Source: Rugamonas rivuli
Lineage (GTDB): Bacteria; Pseudomonadota; Gammaproteobacteria; Burkholderiales; Burkholderiaceae_D
DNA length: 64,000 nucleotides
Assembly: GCF_009380165.1 (NCBI RefSeq)
Contig: NZ_WHUF01000001.1
Location: 310,001-374,000 of the forward strand
Direction: 5' to 3'
Shown in pieces: positions 17,701 to 27,126 of the stretch. Every line of letters begins with the position of its first letter. Position 1 is the stretch's first letter. The translations under genes were made by a program, and so were the position numbers. The notes below the pieces were generated by a model. It saw only the letters and a program-made list of their open reading frames with translations. It did not search any database and was not told the DNA's origin.

Positions 17701-18972
17701 ATGCTCAATCGCCGCAGTTTTTTTCATGTTGCAGCCGGAGTTGCCGGCGGTTCGCTCATCGTGCCGCCGGCCCTGGCCAATTTGCCGCCTGCCAGTGAGG
17801 CGCTGCCGCAGAACGAAAGCTATTGGGCCAAGGTCGCCGCCCAGTACGACCCTGCGCCGGATTTCATCAATCTGGAGCAGGGCTACTTCGGCATGATGGC
17901 GCGTCCTGTGGCGGAGGAATACAAGCGCAATATCGACTACCTGAACGCGCACAGCTCGCGCTTCCTGCGCCAGGAGTTCGACAGCTCGGGCATCGAGGCG
18001 ATACGTGCCCAGATTGCGATGGCGGTCGATGCGGATATCTCGGAGATCGCCATCACGCGCGGCGCCACCGAATCGTTGCAGAACCTGATCGTCAACTACA
18101 AGCCGCTCAAGGCCGGCGATACGATCATGTATGCCGACCTCGATTACGACGCCACCCAGTACGCGATGAACGAGCTGGGGCTGCGGCGCGGCGCCGAGGT
18201 GGCCGTGGTGCGCATCCCCGAACCACCCAGCCGCCAGGCTATCCTGGACGCCTATGCGCAAGCCATGCAGCGCCACCCGCGCACCCGTTTGCTGCTGCTC
18301 ACCCATATCAGCCACCGCACCGGCCTGACGCTGCCGGTGGCCGAGCTGGTGGAGATGGCACGCCAGCGCGGCATCGACGTCATCGCCGACGCGGCACAGT
18401 CATGGGGCCAGACGGATTTCACGGTGGCCGATTTGAAGGCCGACTTCATCGGCTTCAACCTGCACAAGTGGCTGGGGGCGCCGCTGGGCGTGGGGTTTAT
18501 GTACATCCGCAAGGCGCGGCTGGCGGACATCGCGGTGCATATGTCGGACCAGGATTATGCGGCCACCGACATCCGCTCGCGCGTGCATTCGGGCACGGTC
18601 AATACGGCCAACATCATGACGGTGCCTGCGGCGTTCCGCTTCCACGAGCAGATCGGCGTGGCGAACAAATCGGCGCGGCTCAAATACCTGCGCAACTATT
18701 GGGTGGAACGGGTGCGCAGCGTCAAAGGCTTGCAGATACTGACGCCGGACGATCCATCCATGTACGGCGCCAGCACATCCTTCCGTTTCGCCGGCAAGAC
18801 CGGCAAGGAAGACAACCAGCGCCTGGCCAGGCGGCTGATGGACGAACACGGCATCTTCACCGTGTCGCGCAACGGGCCGATAGGCGGCAGCTGCGTGCGC
18901 GTGACGCCGGCCCTGTTCACGACACCGCGCCAGCTCGACCGGCTGGCGCGGGCGATCGCCGCTCTCGCCTAG
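17701..18972 (+). CDS. Tat-exported PLP-dependent class V aminotransferase (isopenicillin-N-epimerase-like)
   Basis: 423 residues. A twin-arginine signal begins at once (LNRRSFFHVAAG), ending near PPALA. The fold-type I domain has DVIADAAQSWGQ with the PLP-ring aspartate and GFNLHKWLGAPLG with the Schiff-base lysine K256. The class V family includes epimerases, desulfurases and isopenicillin N epimerase-like proteins; the reaction cannot be fixed from sequence. Export of a PLP enzyme by Tat is logical because the cofactor is loaded in the cytosol. Ribosome site ACAGGAG precedes the ATG. Its stop shares CTAG with the stop of the convergent permease gene. Confidence 0.87.
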   Translation: MLNRRSFFHVAAGVAGGSLIVPPALANLPPASEALPQNESYWAKVAAQYDPAPDFINLEQGYFGMMARPVAEEYKRNIDYLNAHSSRFLRQEFDSSGIEAIRAQIAMAVDADISEIAITRGATESLQNLIVNYKPLKAGDTIMYADLDYDATQYAMNELGLRRGAEVAVVRIPEPPSRQAILDAYAQAMQRHPRTRLLLLTHISHRTGLTLPVAELVEMARQRGIDVIADAAQSWGQTDFTVADLKADFIGFNLHKWLGAPLGVGFMYIRKARLADIAVHMSDQDYAATDIRSRVHSGTVNTANIMTVPAAFRFHEQIGVANKSARLKYLRNYWVERVRSVKGLQILTPDDPSMYGASTSFRFAGKTGKEDNQRLARRLMDEHGIFTVSRNGPIGGSCVRVTPALFTTPRQLDRLARAIAALA

Positions 18973-20318
18973 GCTGCCTTTTTCTGCCGCATTTGATAGC
19001 CGACGCCCAGCACGGCCAGCCACACCGGGATCAGGTAGACCGACAACTGCAGGTCGGGCGTCAGGTACATCACGACGAGGATGCCGGCCAGGAAGGCCAG
19101 GCACAGGTAATTGGTCAGCGGGTAGCCCAGGCTGCGGAACGCGGTAGTCTGGCCCTCGGCCTTTTTCTGTGCGCGGAAGCGCAGGTGGATCCAGCTGATC
19201 ATGCCCCAGTTGATAATCAGCGCCGACACCACAAGGCCCATCAGGAAGCCAAAGGCTTTGCCGGGCATGAAGTAGTTGACGGCCACGCAGATGCCGGTCG
19301 CGAGCGCCGAAACGCCCAGCGCCGCCAGCGGTACGCCGCGCTGGTTCACCGTCAGCAGCAGCTTGGGCGCATTGCCTTGCTTGGCCAGGCCGTACAGCAT
19401 GCGGGTGTTGGAGTAGACGCCGCTGTTATACACGGACAGCGCCGCCGTCAGCACCACGGCGTTGAGCGCGTGCGCCACCAGGTTGCTGTTCAACGCGTGG
19501 AAGATCAGCACGAAGGGGCTGCCGCCGGTGACGACTTTCTCCCACGGGTACAGCGACAGCAGGATGCCCAGCGCGCCGATGTAGAAGATCAGGATGCGGT
19601 AGATGGCCTGGTTGGTGGCCTTGGGGATGGTGCGCGAAGGGTCGTCCGCCTCGGCGGCGGTGATGCCGATCAGTTCCAGGCCGCCGAAGGAGAACATGAT
19701 GACGGCCATGGCCATCACCAGTCCGCCGATCCCGTTCGGGAAGAAGCCGCCGTGCTGCCACAGGTTGGCCACTGTGGCTTGCGGGCCGGCGTCGCCGGAG
19801 ATCAGCAGGTAGGCGCCGAAGACGATCATGCCGACGATGGCGACCACCTTGATGATGGCGAACCAGAATTCCATCTCGCCGAAGGCCTTGACGTTGGCAA
19901 GGCTGATGGCGTTGATGATGACGAAGAAGGCTAGCGCCGACATCCAGGTCGGAATCGCAGGCCACCAGTACTGGACGTAGATGCCGACCGCTGACAGCTC
20001 GGCCATGCTGACCAGTACATACAGCACCCAGTAATTCCAGCCCGACATGAAGCCGGCCAGGTGGCCGCAGTATTTGTCGGCGAAGTAGCTGAACGACCCG
20101 GCCACTGGCTCGTCGACCACCATCTCGCCCAACTGGCGCATGATGAAGAAGGCGATCAGCCCGGCCACGCCGTAGCCGAGCAGCACGGACGGCCCGGCCA
20201 TCTGGATGGTCTGCGCGATGCCGAGGAACAGGCCGGTGCCGATGGCGCCGCCCAGCGCGATCAGCTGGATGTGCCGGCTCTTCAGGCCACGCTTGAGTTC
20301 ATTCTTCCCATCTGCCAT
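18969..20318 (-). CDS. Amino acid permease of the AroP/PheP type
   Basis: 449 residues, 12 membrane helices, inner membrane. It begins KRGLKSRHIQLIALGGAIGTG, a hallmark of the amino acid transporter (AAT) family, and continues with AGSFSYFADKYCG, GWNYWVLYVLV and a VKAFGEMEFWFA segment that closely matches the AroP/PheP branch. The likely substrates are aromatic amino acids taken up with protons. It lies 87 bp after the broken amidohydrolase gene on the same strand and may have belonged to the same peptide or amino acid catabolic unit as that gene and the RidA protein. Confidence 0.9.
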   Translation of the reverse strand: MADGKNELKRGLKSRHIQLIALGGAIGTGLFLGIAQTIQMAGPSVLLGYGVAGLIAFFIMRQLGEMVVDEPVAGSFSYFADKYCGHLAGFMSGWNYWVLYVLVSMAELSAVGIYVQYWWPAIPTWMSALAFFVIINAISLANVKAFGEMEFWFAIIKVVAIVGMIVFGAYLLISGDAGPQATVANLWQHGGFFPNGIGGLVMAMAVIMFSFGGLELIGITAAEADDPSRTIPKATNQAIYRILIFYIGALGILLSLYPWEKVVTGGSPFVLIFHALNSNLVAHALNAVVLTAALSVYNSGVYSNTRMLYGLAKQGNAPKLLLTVNQRGVPLAALGVSALATGICVAVNYFMPGKAFGFLMGLVVSALIINWGMISWIHLRFRAQKKAEGQTTAFRSLGYPLTNYLCLAFLAGILVVMYLTPDLQLSVYLIPVWLAVLGVGYQMRQKKAA

Positions 20319-20405
20319 CTGGTCCCCTGAGTGGTAAGCAAAGAGGACGATTCTAATGCAAAAGCCGGCCGGTGGAACAGAAAATCGGGATGCGCCGGAG
20401 ATGGC

Positions 20406-21544
20406 TCAATCCACGTGCCGCGGCAGTGGCTTGAATTGGTACTCGTCGCGGGCGTACTGGTGGCCGCGCTTCACGGTCAGCACCACGCTGCGTACGTTGG
20501 CGATGTCCTGCAACGGGTCGCGCTGGAGGAACACCATGTTGGCGTACTTGCCCGCTTCCAGCGTGCCGAACTCGCGCTGCCTGCCCAGCGCCACGGCGGC
20601 GTTGGCGGTGGCGGCGCGTATCGCCTGCTGCGGCGCCAAGCCTGCGTACTTCACCAGCTTTTCCAGTTCGCCGTACAGCGCAGGCCAGGGATCGTCGCTG
20701 GTGTTGTCGGTGTCGGTGCCGGCGATGATGCGGACGCCGGCGGCATGCATGGCGCGCGTGATATCTCCCGCCAGCTCGATGTGGCAGTGCGGGCCGTCGG
20801 CCTTGTAGACGCTCAGCGTGGCGTCCATGATGGTGCCGGACTTGGCGAGCGCCGCGATGTAGCGCTTGATGCCGGGATCGTCCGCCGTCAGGCCGGCGTA
20901 GGACGGCTCGCCGTCGTGGCCGTAGGCCGTCTTGCCCGATTCGCGCACGTAGCGGGCGATCATGCAGGCGTGCGAGACGGCGGTGGCGCCCAGCGAATCG
21001 TACGGCGTGGCGGGGTAGACCTGCAGGTGAGTCCACACGGGGAAGTGCTGGCTGTTCGATTCCGCGATCAGCTTGCGCACCAGCGTGCCGGGCAGGTTGG
21101 CGTAGATCTTCATGCCGGTGGCGCCGGTGCCGCGCGCCTGTGCTACCGCCAGCGGCAGCCTGGTATGTTCGTCGACGGCGTACAGCCAGGGCACTTGCCC
21201 CGGTTGGGTGCCCAGTGCGGCGGCCACCGTACGCGGATCCTTGAAGAAGCTGGGGCCTGCGACCAGCGAAGCATAGAAGATGTCCGGCGAAGGGATCTGG
21301 TTCAGCAGCGCGGCGCGGGACAGGCCGGCCAGTTCGCGGACGTCGCCCGCCATGTCGCGCACGCCGGTGACGCCGCCATACAGGCTGCGCTTCAGTTCCG
21401 CTTCGGCGTAGGGACGGTCGGGATTGGTGGCGTAGTGGACGTGGGAATCGATCAGGCCTGGCAGGGCGTACAGCCCGGCGACGTCGACGATGCGTGCCTT
21501 GTCGCCAATGCCGTCATGGCGACGATCGCCAGTGTTCTTTTCAT
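20406..21544 (-). pseudogene. Amidohydrolase family protein, broken by an N-terminal deletion and frameshift
   Basis: The intact-looking part encodes a metal-dependent amidohydrolase: the metal motif LIDSHVHYA lies upstream of any usable start (near 21435-21460), then GVTGVRDMAG, a second metal site WTHLQVYP and a late GTDTDNTSDD, and the typical end LGTLEAGKYANMVFL. The reading frame is open only back to a stop at about 21549 and holds no ATG, GTG or TTG before 21362, which is past the metal motif. In another frame an ATG at 21544 starts a normal signal peptide (KRTLAIVAMTALA). The roughly 40 residues that normally link signal peptide and metal motif are missing. This reads as a deletion that also shifted the frame. 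A sequencing error cannot explain the missing length. Confidence 0.75.
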
Positions 21545-21567
21545 TTTATTCCCATTCGGCGCCGGCT

Positions 21568-22008
21568 TTACCGGCGCGGCGCGTAGGCCATGCATTCGAC
21601 TTCCACTTCGCCACCCAGGGCCAGGCCGTTGGCGCCCATTGCGCTGCGCGCGGGCAGGCGCTGCGGCTTGAAGTAAGTGACGTACACCTTGTTGAAGTCC
21701 TCCCACTTGGCCATGTCGGCCATCATGATGGTGCACTTGACCACGTCGTCCATGCCGAGGTTCACGCCCTTGAGGATGGTGACGATGTTGTCCATGGCCT
21801 GGCGCGACTGGGCTTCGAAGCCCTTGGCCAGACCAGCCGGGCCGGTGCCCAGCTGGCCGGATACGAACACATAGTCGCCGGCGCGCACCGCCAGCGAGAA
21901 CGGCCGCCCAGGCTCGTTGCCCTTGTTGTAGTAGTCGATGGCCGAGGTGCCGCCGGAGGCGAACAAGGCCAGTATGCAGGCGAGCTTCTTCAGGTGTGCA
22001 CGTGTCAA
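21568..22008 (-). CDS. Exported RidA family protein (YjgF/YER057c/UK114)
   Basis: 146 residues from a TTG at 22008, preceded by GGGAGA at a suitable distance. That start gives a basic-hydrophobic signal sequence (THLKKLACILALFASGG region), so the protein is probably periplasmic. The domain runs from AVRAGDYVFVSGQLG through AMDNIVTILKG and ends GGEVEVECMAY; the glutamate and arginine positions usual for RidA are partly changed (PARSAMGANGLA). Cytosolic RidA deaminates enamine/imine intermediates of amino acid metabolism; exported relatives have less certain roles. It is 23 bp upstream of the broken amidohydrolase gene and in the same direction. A longer frame to 22197 looks non-coding. Confidence 0.8.
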   Translation of the reverse strand: MTRAHLKKLACILALFASGGTSAIDYYNKGNEPGRPFSLAVRAGDYVFVSGQLGTGPAGLAKGFEAQSRQAMDNIVTILKGVNLGMDDVVKCTIMMADMAKWEDFNKVYVTYFKPQRLPARSAMGANGLALGGEVEVECMAYAPRR

Positions 22009-22033
22009 GACGGTCTCCCAGTGAATGATGCGG

Positions 22034-22348
22034 CTATTGTCCCCACCGTTTCTGTTCCGCCACCATGTCCAGGTGCGCCTGTTCGCGCATCTGTGCACGA
22101 CGCCGTTCAGCTTCTTCGATCTGCGCGATCTGCCGCTCCAGCAATTCGACGGTGCGCTGCAGATCCTCGATCTGCTTGGCCAACAGGCGGCGGACATTCG
22201 GGTCTGCCTCGTCCATCAGCTGCTTTTGGAGCAGCACGATTTTCTTGCGTAGCCCTTTGATCGACTTGAGGATCATGCTGATCTGGTCTTGCGCGCTGAC
22301 GCTCAAATCCATTCTGCGCGCACTGCCCGATGAAACGCTGGATACCAT
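22034..22348 (-). CDS. FlxA-like coiled-coil protein
   Basis: 104 residues, nearly all helical. After a short polar start, the segment DQISMILKSIKGLRKKIVLL and the following heptad-rich helix to about residue 88 predict a coiled coil; the end is acidic and then basic (EEAERRRAQMREQA). The short Ser-rich head plus coiled coil resemble FlxA-like proteins, which are linked to flagellar regulons in enterics. No flagellar gene is nearby, so a function is not claimed. It is divergent from the RpiR regulator and only 25 bp upstream of the RidA gene on the same strand. Confidence 0.65.
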   Translation of the reverse strand: MVSSVSSGSARRMDLSVSAQDQISMILKSIKGLRKKIVLLQKQLMDEADPNVRRLLAKQIEDLQRTVELLERQIAQIEEAERRRAQMREQAHLDMVAEQKRWGQ

Positions 22349-22478
22349 GACCGCTCTCCGTGTTAATGTTTTGGTATGGTAGTCGAATTCTCTTGTAACT
22401 TCCAGTTGTATGAAAATAGGACGCCAAATTCTCCAAAAATGTAAGTATGCTTACGGTCTTTCGGATTTGGAGAGCTGG

Positions 22479-23420
22479 ATGACTAGCAGTAGATCAGTCA
22501 AGGCGCGATCGTCGTCGGCGGATGTGGCGTTTGCGCAGTCTTCGCTGGGCCATGCGTTGTCCGCCGTGCTGGCCGAAGGTTCGGCGTCGAACCGCAGCAT
22601 AGCCAATTTCGTGCTGCGCAACCCGATGCGTGTGACGGCGTTGAAGATCGACGAAATGGCCGAAGGCTGCCAGGTCTCGACCGCGACCATCAGCCGCTTT
22701 GCGCGCGACATCGGCTTTGCCAACTATGGCGCAATGCGCAGCGCCGTGGCCGAGACTTTGCATTCGGAGATGCAGCCGGTGGACAAGCTGCGCCACACGA
22801 TAGAGAACCGTCAGGGTTCGGTGTGGCCGGGCGATCAGAGCATGGAGTACGCGCTGGCCAATATCGGTGCGACCCGCAACGCGCAGTCGCAGACTGAGAT
22901 GGAGCAGGTGGTAAAGAAGTTGAGCTGCGCGCGCACCGTGTATGTGCTGGGCTTCGGGCTGTCGTCCTATCTGGCAGGCTTGTTGTCGCTGCACTTGCAG
23001 CCTTTCTGCCCGCATGTGGTGGAAGTTGCGGGGCAGGGCGGTACCGAGGTGGCGGCCGGCCACCTGGCCAACGTCGGCCCGAAGGATCTGCTGGTGGTGA
23101 TTTCCTTCCCGCGTTATGCTCTGGATGTGGTGCGGTTGGCGAAGTTTGCGCGCGACCATGGCGCTTGCGTGATTTCGATCACCGACGCACCGGCCTCGCC
23201 GCTGGTCGAAGTGTCCGAGCATGTGCTGTATGCGAACAGCGGCCATGCCGTGCTGCCCAGCAGCGCGACGGCGGCGGTGGCGGTGATCGAAGCGCTGGCG
23301 GTATCGTTGATGGTGTCGAACAAGGATAATGTGGAAAAGGCGGCGCGGCTGACGGAGGCGATTTCCTCCTATCTGTACGGCCCCGCCACCAGGAAGCGTA
23401 AGACGAAAAAAGGGAAATAG
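22479..23420 (+). CDS. MurR/RpiR family transcriptional regulator
   Basis: 313 residues from the ATG at 22479, which follows GGAGAG; an upstream in-frame ATG at 22410 lacks a ribosome site. The N-terminal RpiR helix-turn-helix covers about residues 20-100 (KIDEMAEGCQVSTATISRFARD). A SIS sugar-isomerase-like domain covers about 150-280 (YVLGFGLSSYLAGL, VVISFPRYALDVV), the part that binds a phosphosugar or related ligand. The stop is 3 bp from the start of the cyanophycinase gene, so the two are co-transcribed, and the regulator may respond to a product of the neighbouring amino acid or peptide pathway. Confidence 0.88.
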   Translation: MTSSRSVKARSSSADVAFAQSSLGHALSAVLAEGSASNRSIANFVLRNPMRVTALKIDEMAEGCQVSTATISRFARDIGFANYGAMRSAVAETLHSEMQPVDKLRHTIENRQGSVWPGDQSMEYALANIGATRNAQSQTEMEQVVKKLSCARTVYVLGFGLSSYLAGLLSLHLQPFCPHVVEVAGQGGTEVAAGHLANVGPKDLLVVISFPRYALDVVRLAKFARDHGACVISITDAPASPLVEVSEHVLYANSGHAVLPSSATAAVAVIEALAVSLMVSNKDNVEKAARLTEAISSYLYGPATRKRKTKKGK

Positions 23421-23423
23421 CGT

Positions 23424-24626
23424 ATGAGGCGATTTGCAGGGTTGTTGTTGGCTGGGCTGGTGTGGTGCATGCAGGCGTATGCGGCGGAGGCCGCGCCGCA
23501 AGGTTCGCTGGTCATCATCGGCGGCGCGTTGAGGGCTGATAATGCAGTGGTCTGGCAGCGGGTGGTGCAGCTGGCCGGTGGAGCCGGGGCGCGCATCGCC
23601 GTCCTGCCGACGGCTGCCGCGAATCCTGAACGCTCCGGCGCCAACCTGGCGGCTAACCTGAACCGCTACGGCGCGGCAGCCTTTATCGTGCCGCTGTCGG
23701 CGCGGCTGAAAGACCGCGACTTCCGGCGCGATGCCGAAGACCAGGCGCTGGCAAGCTCCATCCGCTCGGCCGGCGGCGTTTACTTTACCGGCGGCGACCA
23801 GGCCTTGATTACGCAGGCGCTGGTGCGTCCGGACGGCAGCCGCACTGCGGTGCTGGAAGCGATCTGGGATCTCTACCGGCGCGGCGGCGTGATCGCCGGC
23901 ACCAGCGCCGGCGCGGCCGTCATGAGCAGCACGATGTACTACAACGCCAGGACCGTGTTCGCCACAATGAGCGAGGGCGTCAACGACGGCCGCGAGCTGG
24001 CGCCGGGCCTGGGCTTCATCGGCAACGACGTCTTCGTGGACCAGCACCTGCTGGCGCGCGGACGCTTCGCCCGCATGCTGCCGGCCATGCTGAAGAAGGG
24101 CTACAAGCTGGGACTGGGCATCGACGAAAACACGGCGATGGTGATTAATGCTGCACGCGAGGTTGAGGTGCTGGGCTATCAGGGCGCGCTGCTGCTCGAC
24201 CTGTCGCAGGCGGTGGTTGGCGACGGCAAGGACTTCAACATCTCGAACGCGCGCATCAGCTATCTGGATCGCGGCGACCGCTACAACCTGTCCACGCGCT
24301 ATTACACGCCATCGGCCGACAAGGTGGATGGCAAGGTCGATCCGCAAAAGCCCTATCTGAAGGACCCCGTGTATTCGTCCGACATCCTCGGCCACAACGC
24401 TGTACTGGTGACGATGGAAAGGCTGATCGACAACGCGCAGACCGAGGCGATCGGCATCGCCACCGCCGCGCCGGGCGAGCCGCGCCAGGAGCTGGGCTTC
24501 GAATTCAAGTTCACCCGCGTGGCCGACACTGTGGGCTACGCGTCGGCAGCGACGGAGGGGTATTCGATCCTCAATCTGCGGCTCGACGTGCGGCCGCTGC
24601 AAATTACCCGTCCGTGGTACAAATAG
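23424..24626 (+). CDS. Exported cyanophycinase (peptidase S51 family)
   Basis: 400 residues with an N-terminal signal peptide cleaved after about residue 20-24 (LVWCMQAYAAEA). The peptidase S51 nucleophile is Ser161 in IAGTSAGAAVMS, preceded by GGVYFTGGDQ and followed by FVDQHLLARGR, all typical of cyanophycinase. It would hydrolyse cyanophycin (multi-L-arginyl-poly-L-aspartate) to beta-Asp-Arg outside the cytosol, releasing arginine-aspartate dipeptides for uptake. No cyanophycin synthetase lies in the window, which fits scavenging of polymer from other bacteria. It is translationally close to the RpiR regulator upstream. Confidence 0.88.
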   Translation: MRRFAGLLLAGLVWCMQAYAAEAAPQGSLVIIGGALRADNAVVWQRVVQLAGGAGARIAVLPTAAANPERSGANLAANLNRYGAAAFIVPLSARLKDRDFRRDAEDQALASSIRSAGGVYFTGGDQALITQALVRPDGSRTAVLEAIWDLYRRGGVIAGTSAGAAVMSSTMYYNARTVFATMSEGVNDGRELAPGLGFIGNDVFVDQHLLARGRFARMLPAMLKKGYKLGLGIDENTAMVINAAREVEVLGYQGALLLDLSQAVVGDGKDFNISNARISYLDRGDRYNLSTRYYTPSADKVDGKVDPQKPYLKDPVYSSDILGHNAVLVTMERLIDNAQTEAIGIATAAPGEPRQELGFEFKFTRVADTVGYASAATEGYSILNLRLDVRPLQITRPWYK

Positions 24627-24634
24627 GGGTGGAA

Positions 24635-24654
24635 GTTTAGCGGATTCGCTAAAC
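24635..24654. other. Perfect inverted repeat in the gap before the GH92 gene
   Basis: GTTTAGCG (24635-24642), four-base loop, CGCTAAAC (24647-24654). No T-run follows, so it may be an operator for the mannosidase gene or a weak terminator for the cyanophycinase gene. Confidence 0.35.
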
Positions 24655-24738
24655 AAGCGGCTTTCAAGAAGGCATCCGGTTGACCGGTGCCGCGTGCAGG
24701 GCTATAAAGTTGGATCGCCCCCTACGATTGGAAGCCGA

Positions 24739-27063
24739 ATGTCTGTCACCAAACTCCTGCCGGCTGGCGCGCTTGCGCTGGCACTCGCTGTTCCCGCCAT
24801 CGCGGCGCAGCCGTCCACGCCCGCCGCTGCGGTCGATGTCTTCATCGGCACCGGCGGCGACGGCCATACATTCCCCGGTGCGGCGCGGCCGTTCGGCATG
24901 ATCCAGTTGAGCCCCGATACGCAGGTGCGGCCGTTCCGCCAAAGCTATCCTTGGGCCGCCGGCTACCGCTACGAGGACGACAGCATACTGGGCTTCTCGC
25001 ACACCCACTTCTCCGGCACCGGCCACTCCGACCTGGGCGACCTGCTGCTGATGCCCTACAGCGGCGAGACCAAGCTGGAACCGGGCTATCCCGAGCGCCC
25101 CTTCAGCGGCTACCGCTCGCGCTTCAAGCACCAGGACGAGCATGCGGAGCCGGGCTACTACGCCGTCAAGCTGATGGACAACGAGGTCGATGTCGAACTG
25201 ACCGCCAGCGAGCGCGTGGGCATGCACCGCTATCGTTATGCCAAGGGCGCATCGGCCAAGGTGATACTGGACCTGCGCAGCAGCATCTACGATTACAAGG
25301 CCAAGAATCTGTGGTCGCGCCTGCGGGTGCGTGACAACACGCTCATCACCGGCATGCGCGAGACGCGGGGCTGGGCGGCGGGACGGCAGCTGTACTTCGC
25401 CATCTCGTTCTCGCATCCGCTGGCGTCGCGCGCACTGCGCAACATGGAGACGGACGTTGAATACAAAGGCTTCGCCGGCCCTGGCAGCGGCCCGGGTGAC
25501 AAGGCTATGGTCGAGGGCAAGGCGCTGGTCGGCGCGCTGGACTTCGGCGTGCCGGCGGACGGCCAGCTTGAAGTGAAGGTGGCGATTTCCGCCGTCAGCG
25601 AAGAGGGCGCGATCGCCAACCTGGCCGAGATGCCGGGCTGGGATTTCGACGCCGAACGCGCCAAGGCATCGGCCGCATGGAACGAGGCGCTGGGCGCGGT
25701 GGCGATCGAAGCCGCACCCGATATGCGCAAGATGGTCTACACGGCGCTGTACCACAGCATGCTGGCGCCCAGCCTGTTCATGGACCGCGACGGACGCTAT
25801 CGCGGCCCGGACAACGAAGTCCATCAGGCGCAGGGCTTCCGCTACCACTCGACCTTCTCGCTGTGGGACACCTATCGCGCGCTGCACCCTTTGCTGACGC
25901 TGATCCAGCCGGAGCAGCGCAATGTGGACTTCGTGCGCTCGCTGATCGAATCGCAGAAGGCCAGCCCCTACGGCATCCTGCCGGTATGGCAGTTCCACGG
26001 CCTTGAAACCTGGTGCATGATCGGCTACCACGCGGTGCCCGTCATTGCGGACGCTTACATGAAGGGCCTGAAGGGCTTCGACGCCGAGGAGGCCTTGAGG
26101 GCCATGACCAGCAGCGCGGAGTACGGCCCGTACGGTGGCCTTCAGCACTACATGAAGCTGGGCTATGTGCCGATCGACCTGGAACCGGAAGCGGCGTCCA
26201 AGACGGTGGAATACGCCTTCGACGACTGGACCATCGCCCGCATGGCTGAAAAGATGGGCAAGAAGGATATCGCGGCGCGCTACTACAAGCGGGCGCAGAA
26301 CTACCGCAATTCCTTCGACGTGAAGACCGGCTTCCTGCGGGCGAAGAAGTCCGACGGCACCTTCCGCGAGCCTTTCGATCCGGTGCTGTCCAACTTCGGC
26401 AGTGACTATACCGAGGGAAGCGCGTGGCAGTACTCGTGGTATATGCCGCACGATAACGCAGGCCTGATCCGCATGCTGGGCGGCGACGCCGGCCTGCAGA
26501 ACAAGATCGACATGATGTTCGACGCCAAAGTGGACGAGAAGGTGTATGCGCACATGGAGGATATCTCCGGCCTGATCGGCCACTACGCGCATGGCAACGA
26601 GCCGTCGCATCACGTGGCTTACCTGTACAACTACGCCGGTGCGCCGTGGAAGACGCAGAAGCGGCTGACGCAGGTGGTGGCGTCGCAGTACAACACCACG
26701 CCGGCGGGCTTGTCGGGCAACGATGACCTGGGGCAGATGTCGGCATGGCTGGCCTTTACGGCGTTTGGCTTTTACCCGGTTGCGCCGGGCAGCAATGAGT
26801 ACGTGATCGGCCGCCCGTTCCTCGACAAGGCGGTGATGAATCTGCCGAACGGGAAGACCTTCACCATCCGCAGCGTGGGCCTGAGCGCGGAGAACGTGTA
26901 TGTGGCCGGCGTGACGTTGAACGGCAAGCCGCTGGTGCAAAGCTTCCTGCGTCATGAGCAGATCACCGCCGGCGGCGAGCTGGTGTTCACCATGTCCGCC
27001 AAGCCGAATGCCGATTGGGGCAAAGGCCCGGCATCGCGTCCGTACACGCAGACCGCTTACTGA
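24739..27063 (+). CDS. GH92 family exo-alpha-mannosidase, exported
   Basis: 774 residues from the ATG at 24739 (GGAAG just upstream), which opens with a signal peptide ending near PAIAA. The GH92 pattern is clear: DVFIGTGGDGHTFPGAARPF at the start, HTHFSGTGHSDLGD, GYHAVPVIADAYMKG in the middle and GNEPSHHVAYLYNYAG, followed by GNDDLGQMSAW. GH92 enzymes are calcium-dependent alpha-mannosidases acting on mannan or N-glycan ends. An ATG at 24694 would add 15 residues that spoil the signal peptide. It stands alone, so it probably supports scavenging of host or fungal glycans. Confidence 0.93.
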   Translation: MSVTKLLPAGALALALAVPAIAAQPSTPAAAVDVFIGTGGDGHTFPGAARPFGMIQLSPDTQVRPFRQSYPWAAGYRYEDDSILGFSHTHFSGTGHSDLGDLLLMPYSGETKLEPGYPERPFSGYRSRFKHQDEHAEPGYYAVKLMDNEVDVELTASERVGMHRYRYAKGASAKVILDLRSSIYDYKAKNLWSRLRVRDNTLITGMRETRGWAAGRQLYFAISFSHPLASRALRNMETDVEYKGFAGPGSGPGDKAMVEGKALVGALDFGVPADGQLEVKVAISAVSEEGAIANLAEMPGWDFDAERAKASAAWNEALGAVAIEAAPDMRKMVYTALYHSMLAPSLFMDRDGRYRGPDNEVHQAQGFRYHSTFSLWDTYRALHPLLTLIQPEQRNVDFVRSLIESQKASPYGILPVWQFHGLETWCMIGYHAVPVIADAYMKGLKGFDAEEALRAMTSSAEYGPYGGLQHYMKLGYVPIDLEPEAASKTVEYAFDDWTIARMAEKMGKKDIAARYYKRAQNYRNSFDVKTGFLRAKKSDGTFREPFDPVLSNFGSDYTEGSAWQYSWYMPHDNAGLIRMLGGDAGLQNKIDMMFDAKVDEKVYAHMEDISGLIGHYAHGNEPSHHVAYLYNYAGAPWKTQKRLTQVVASQYNTTPAGLSGNDDLGQMSAWLAFTAFGFYPVAPGSNEYVIGRPFLDKAVMNLPNGKTFTIRSVGLSAENVYVAGVTLNGKPLVQSFLRHEQITAGGELVFTMSAKPNADWGKGPASRPYTQTAY

Positions 27064-27126
27064 GTGGCTTGATCGGGTTCCTGCATGGGAGTACAGTAGC
27101 CGTTCCACTACTTTCAGGAGCCCTAT

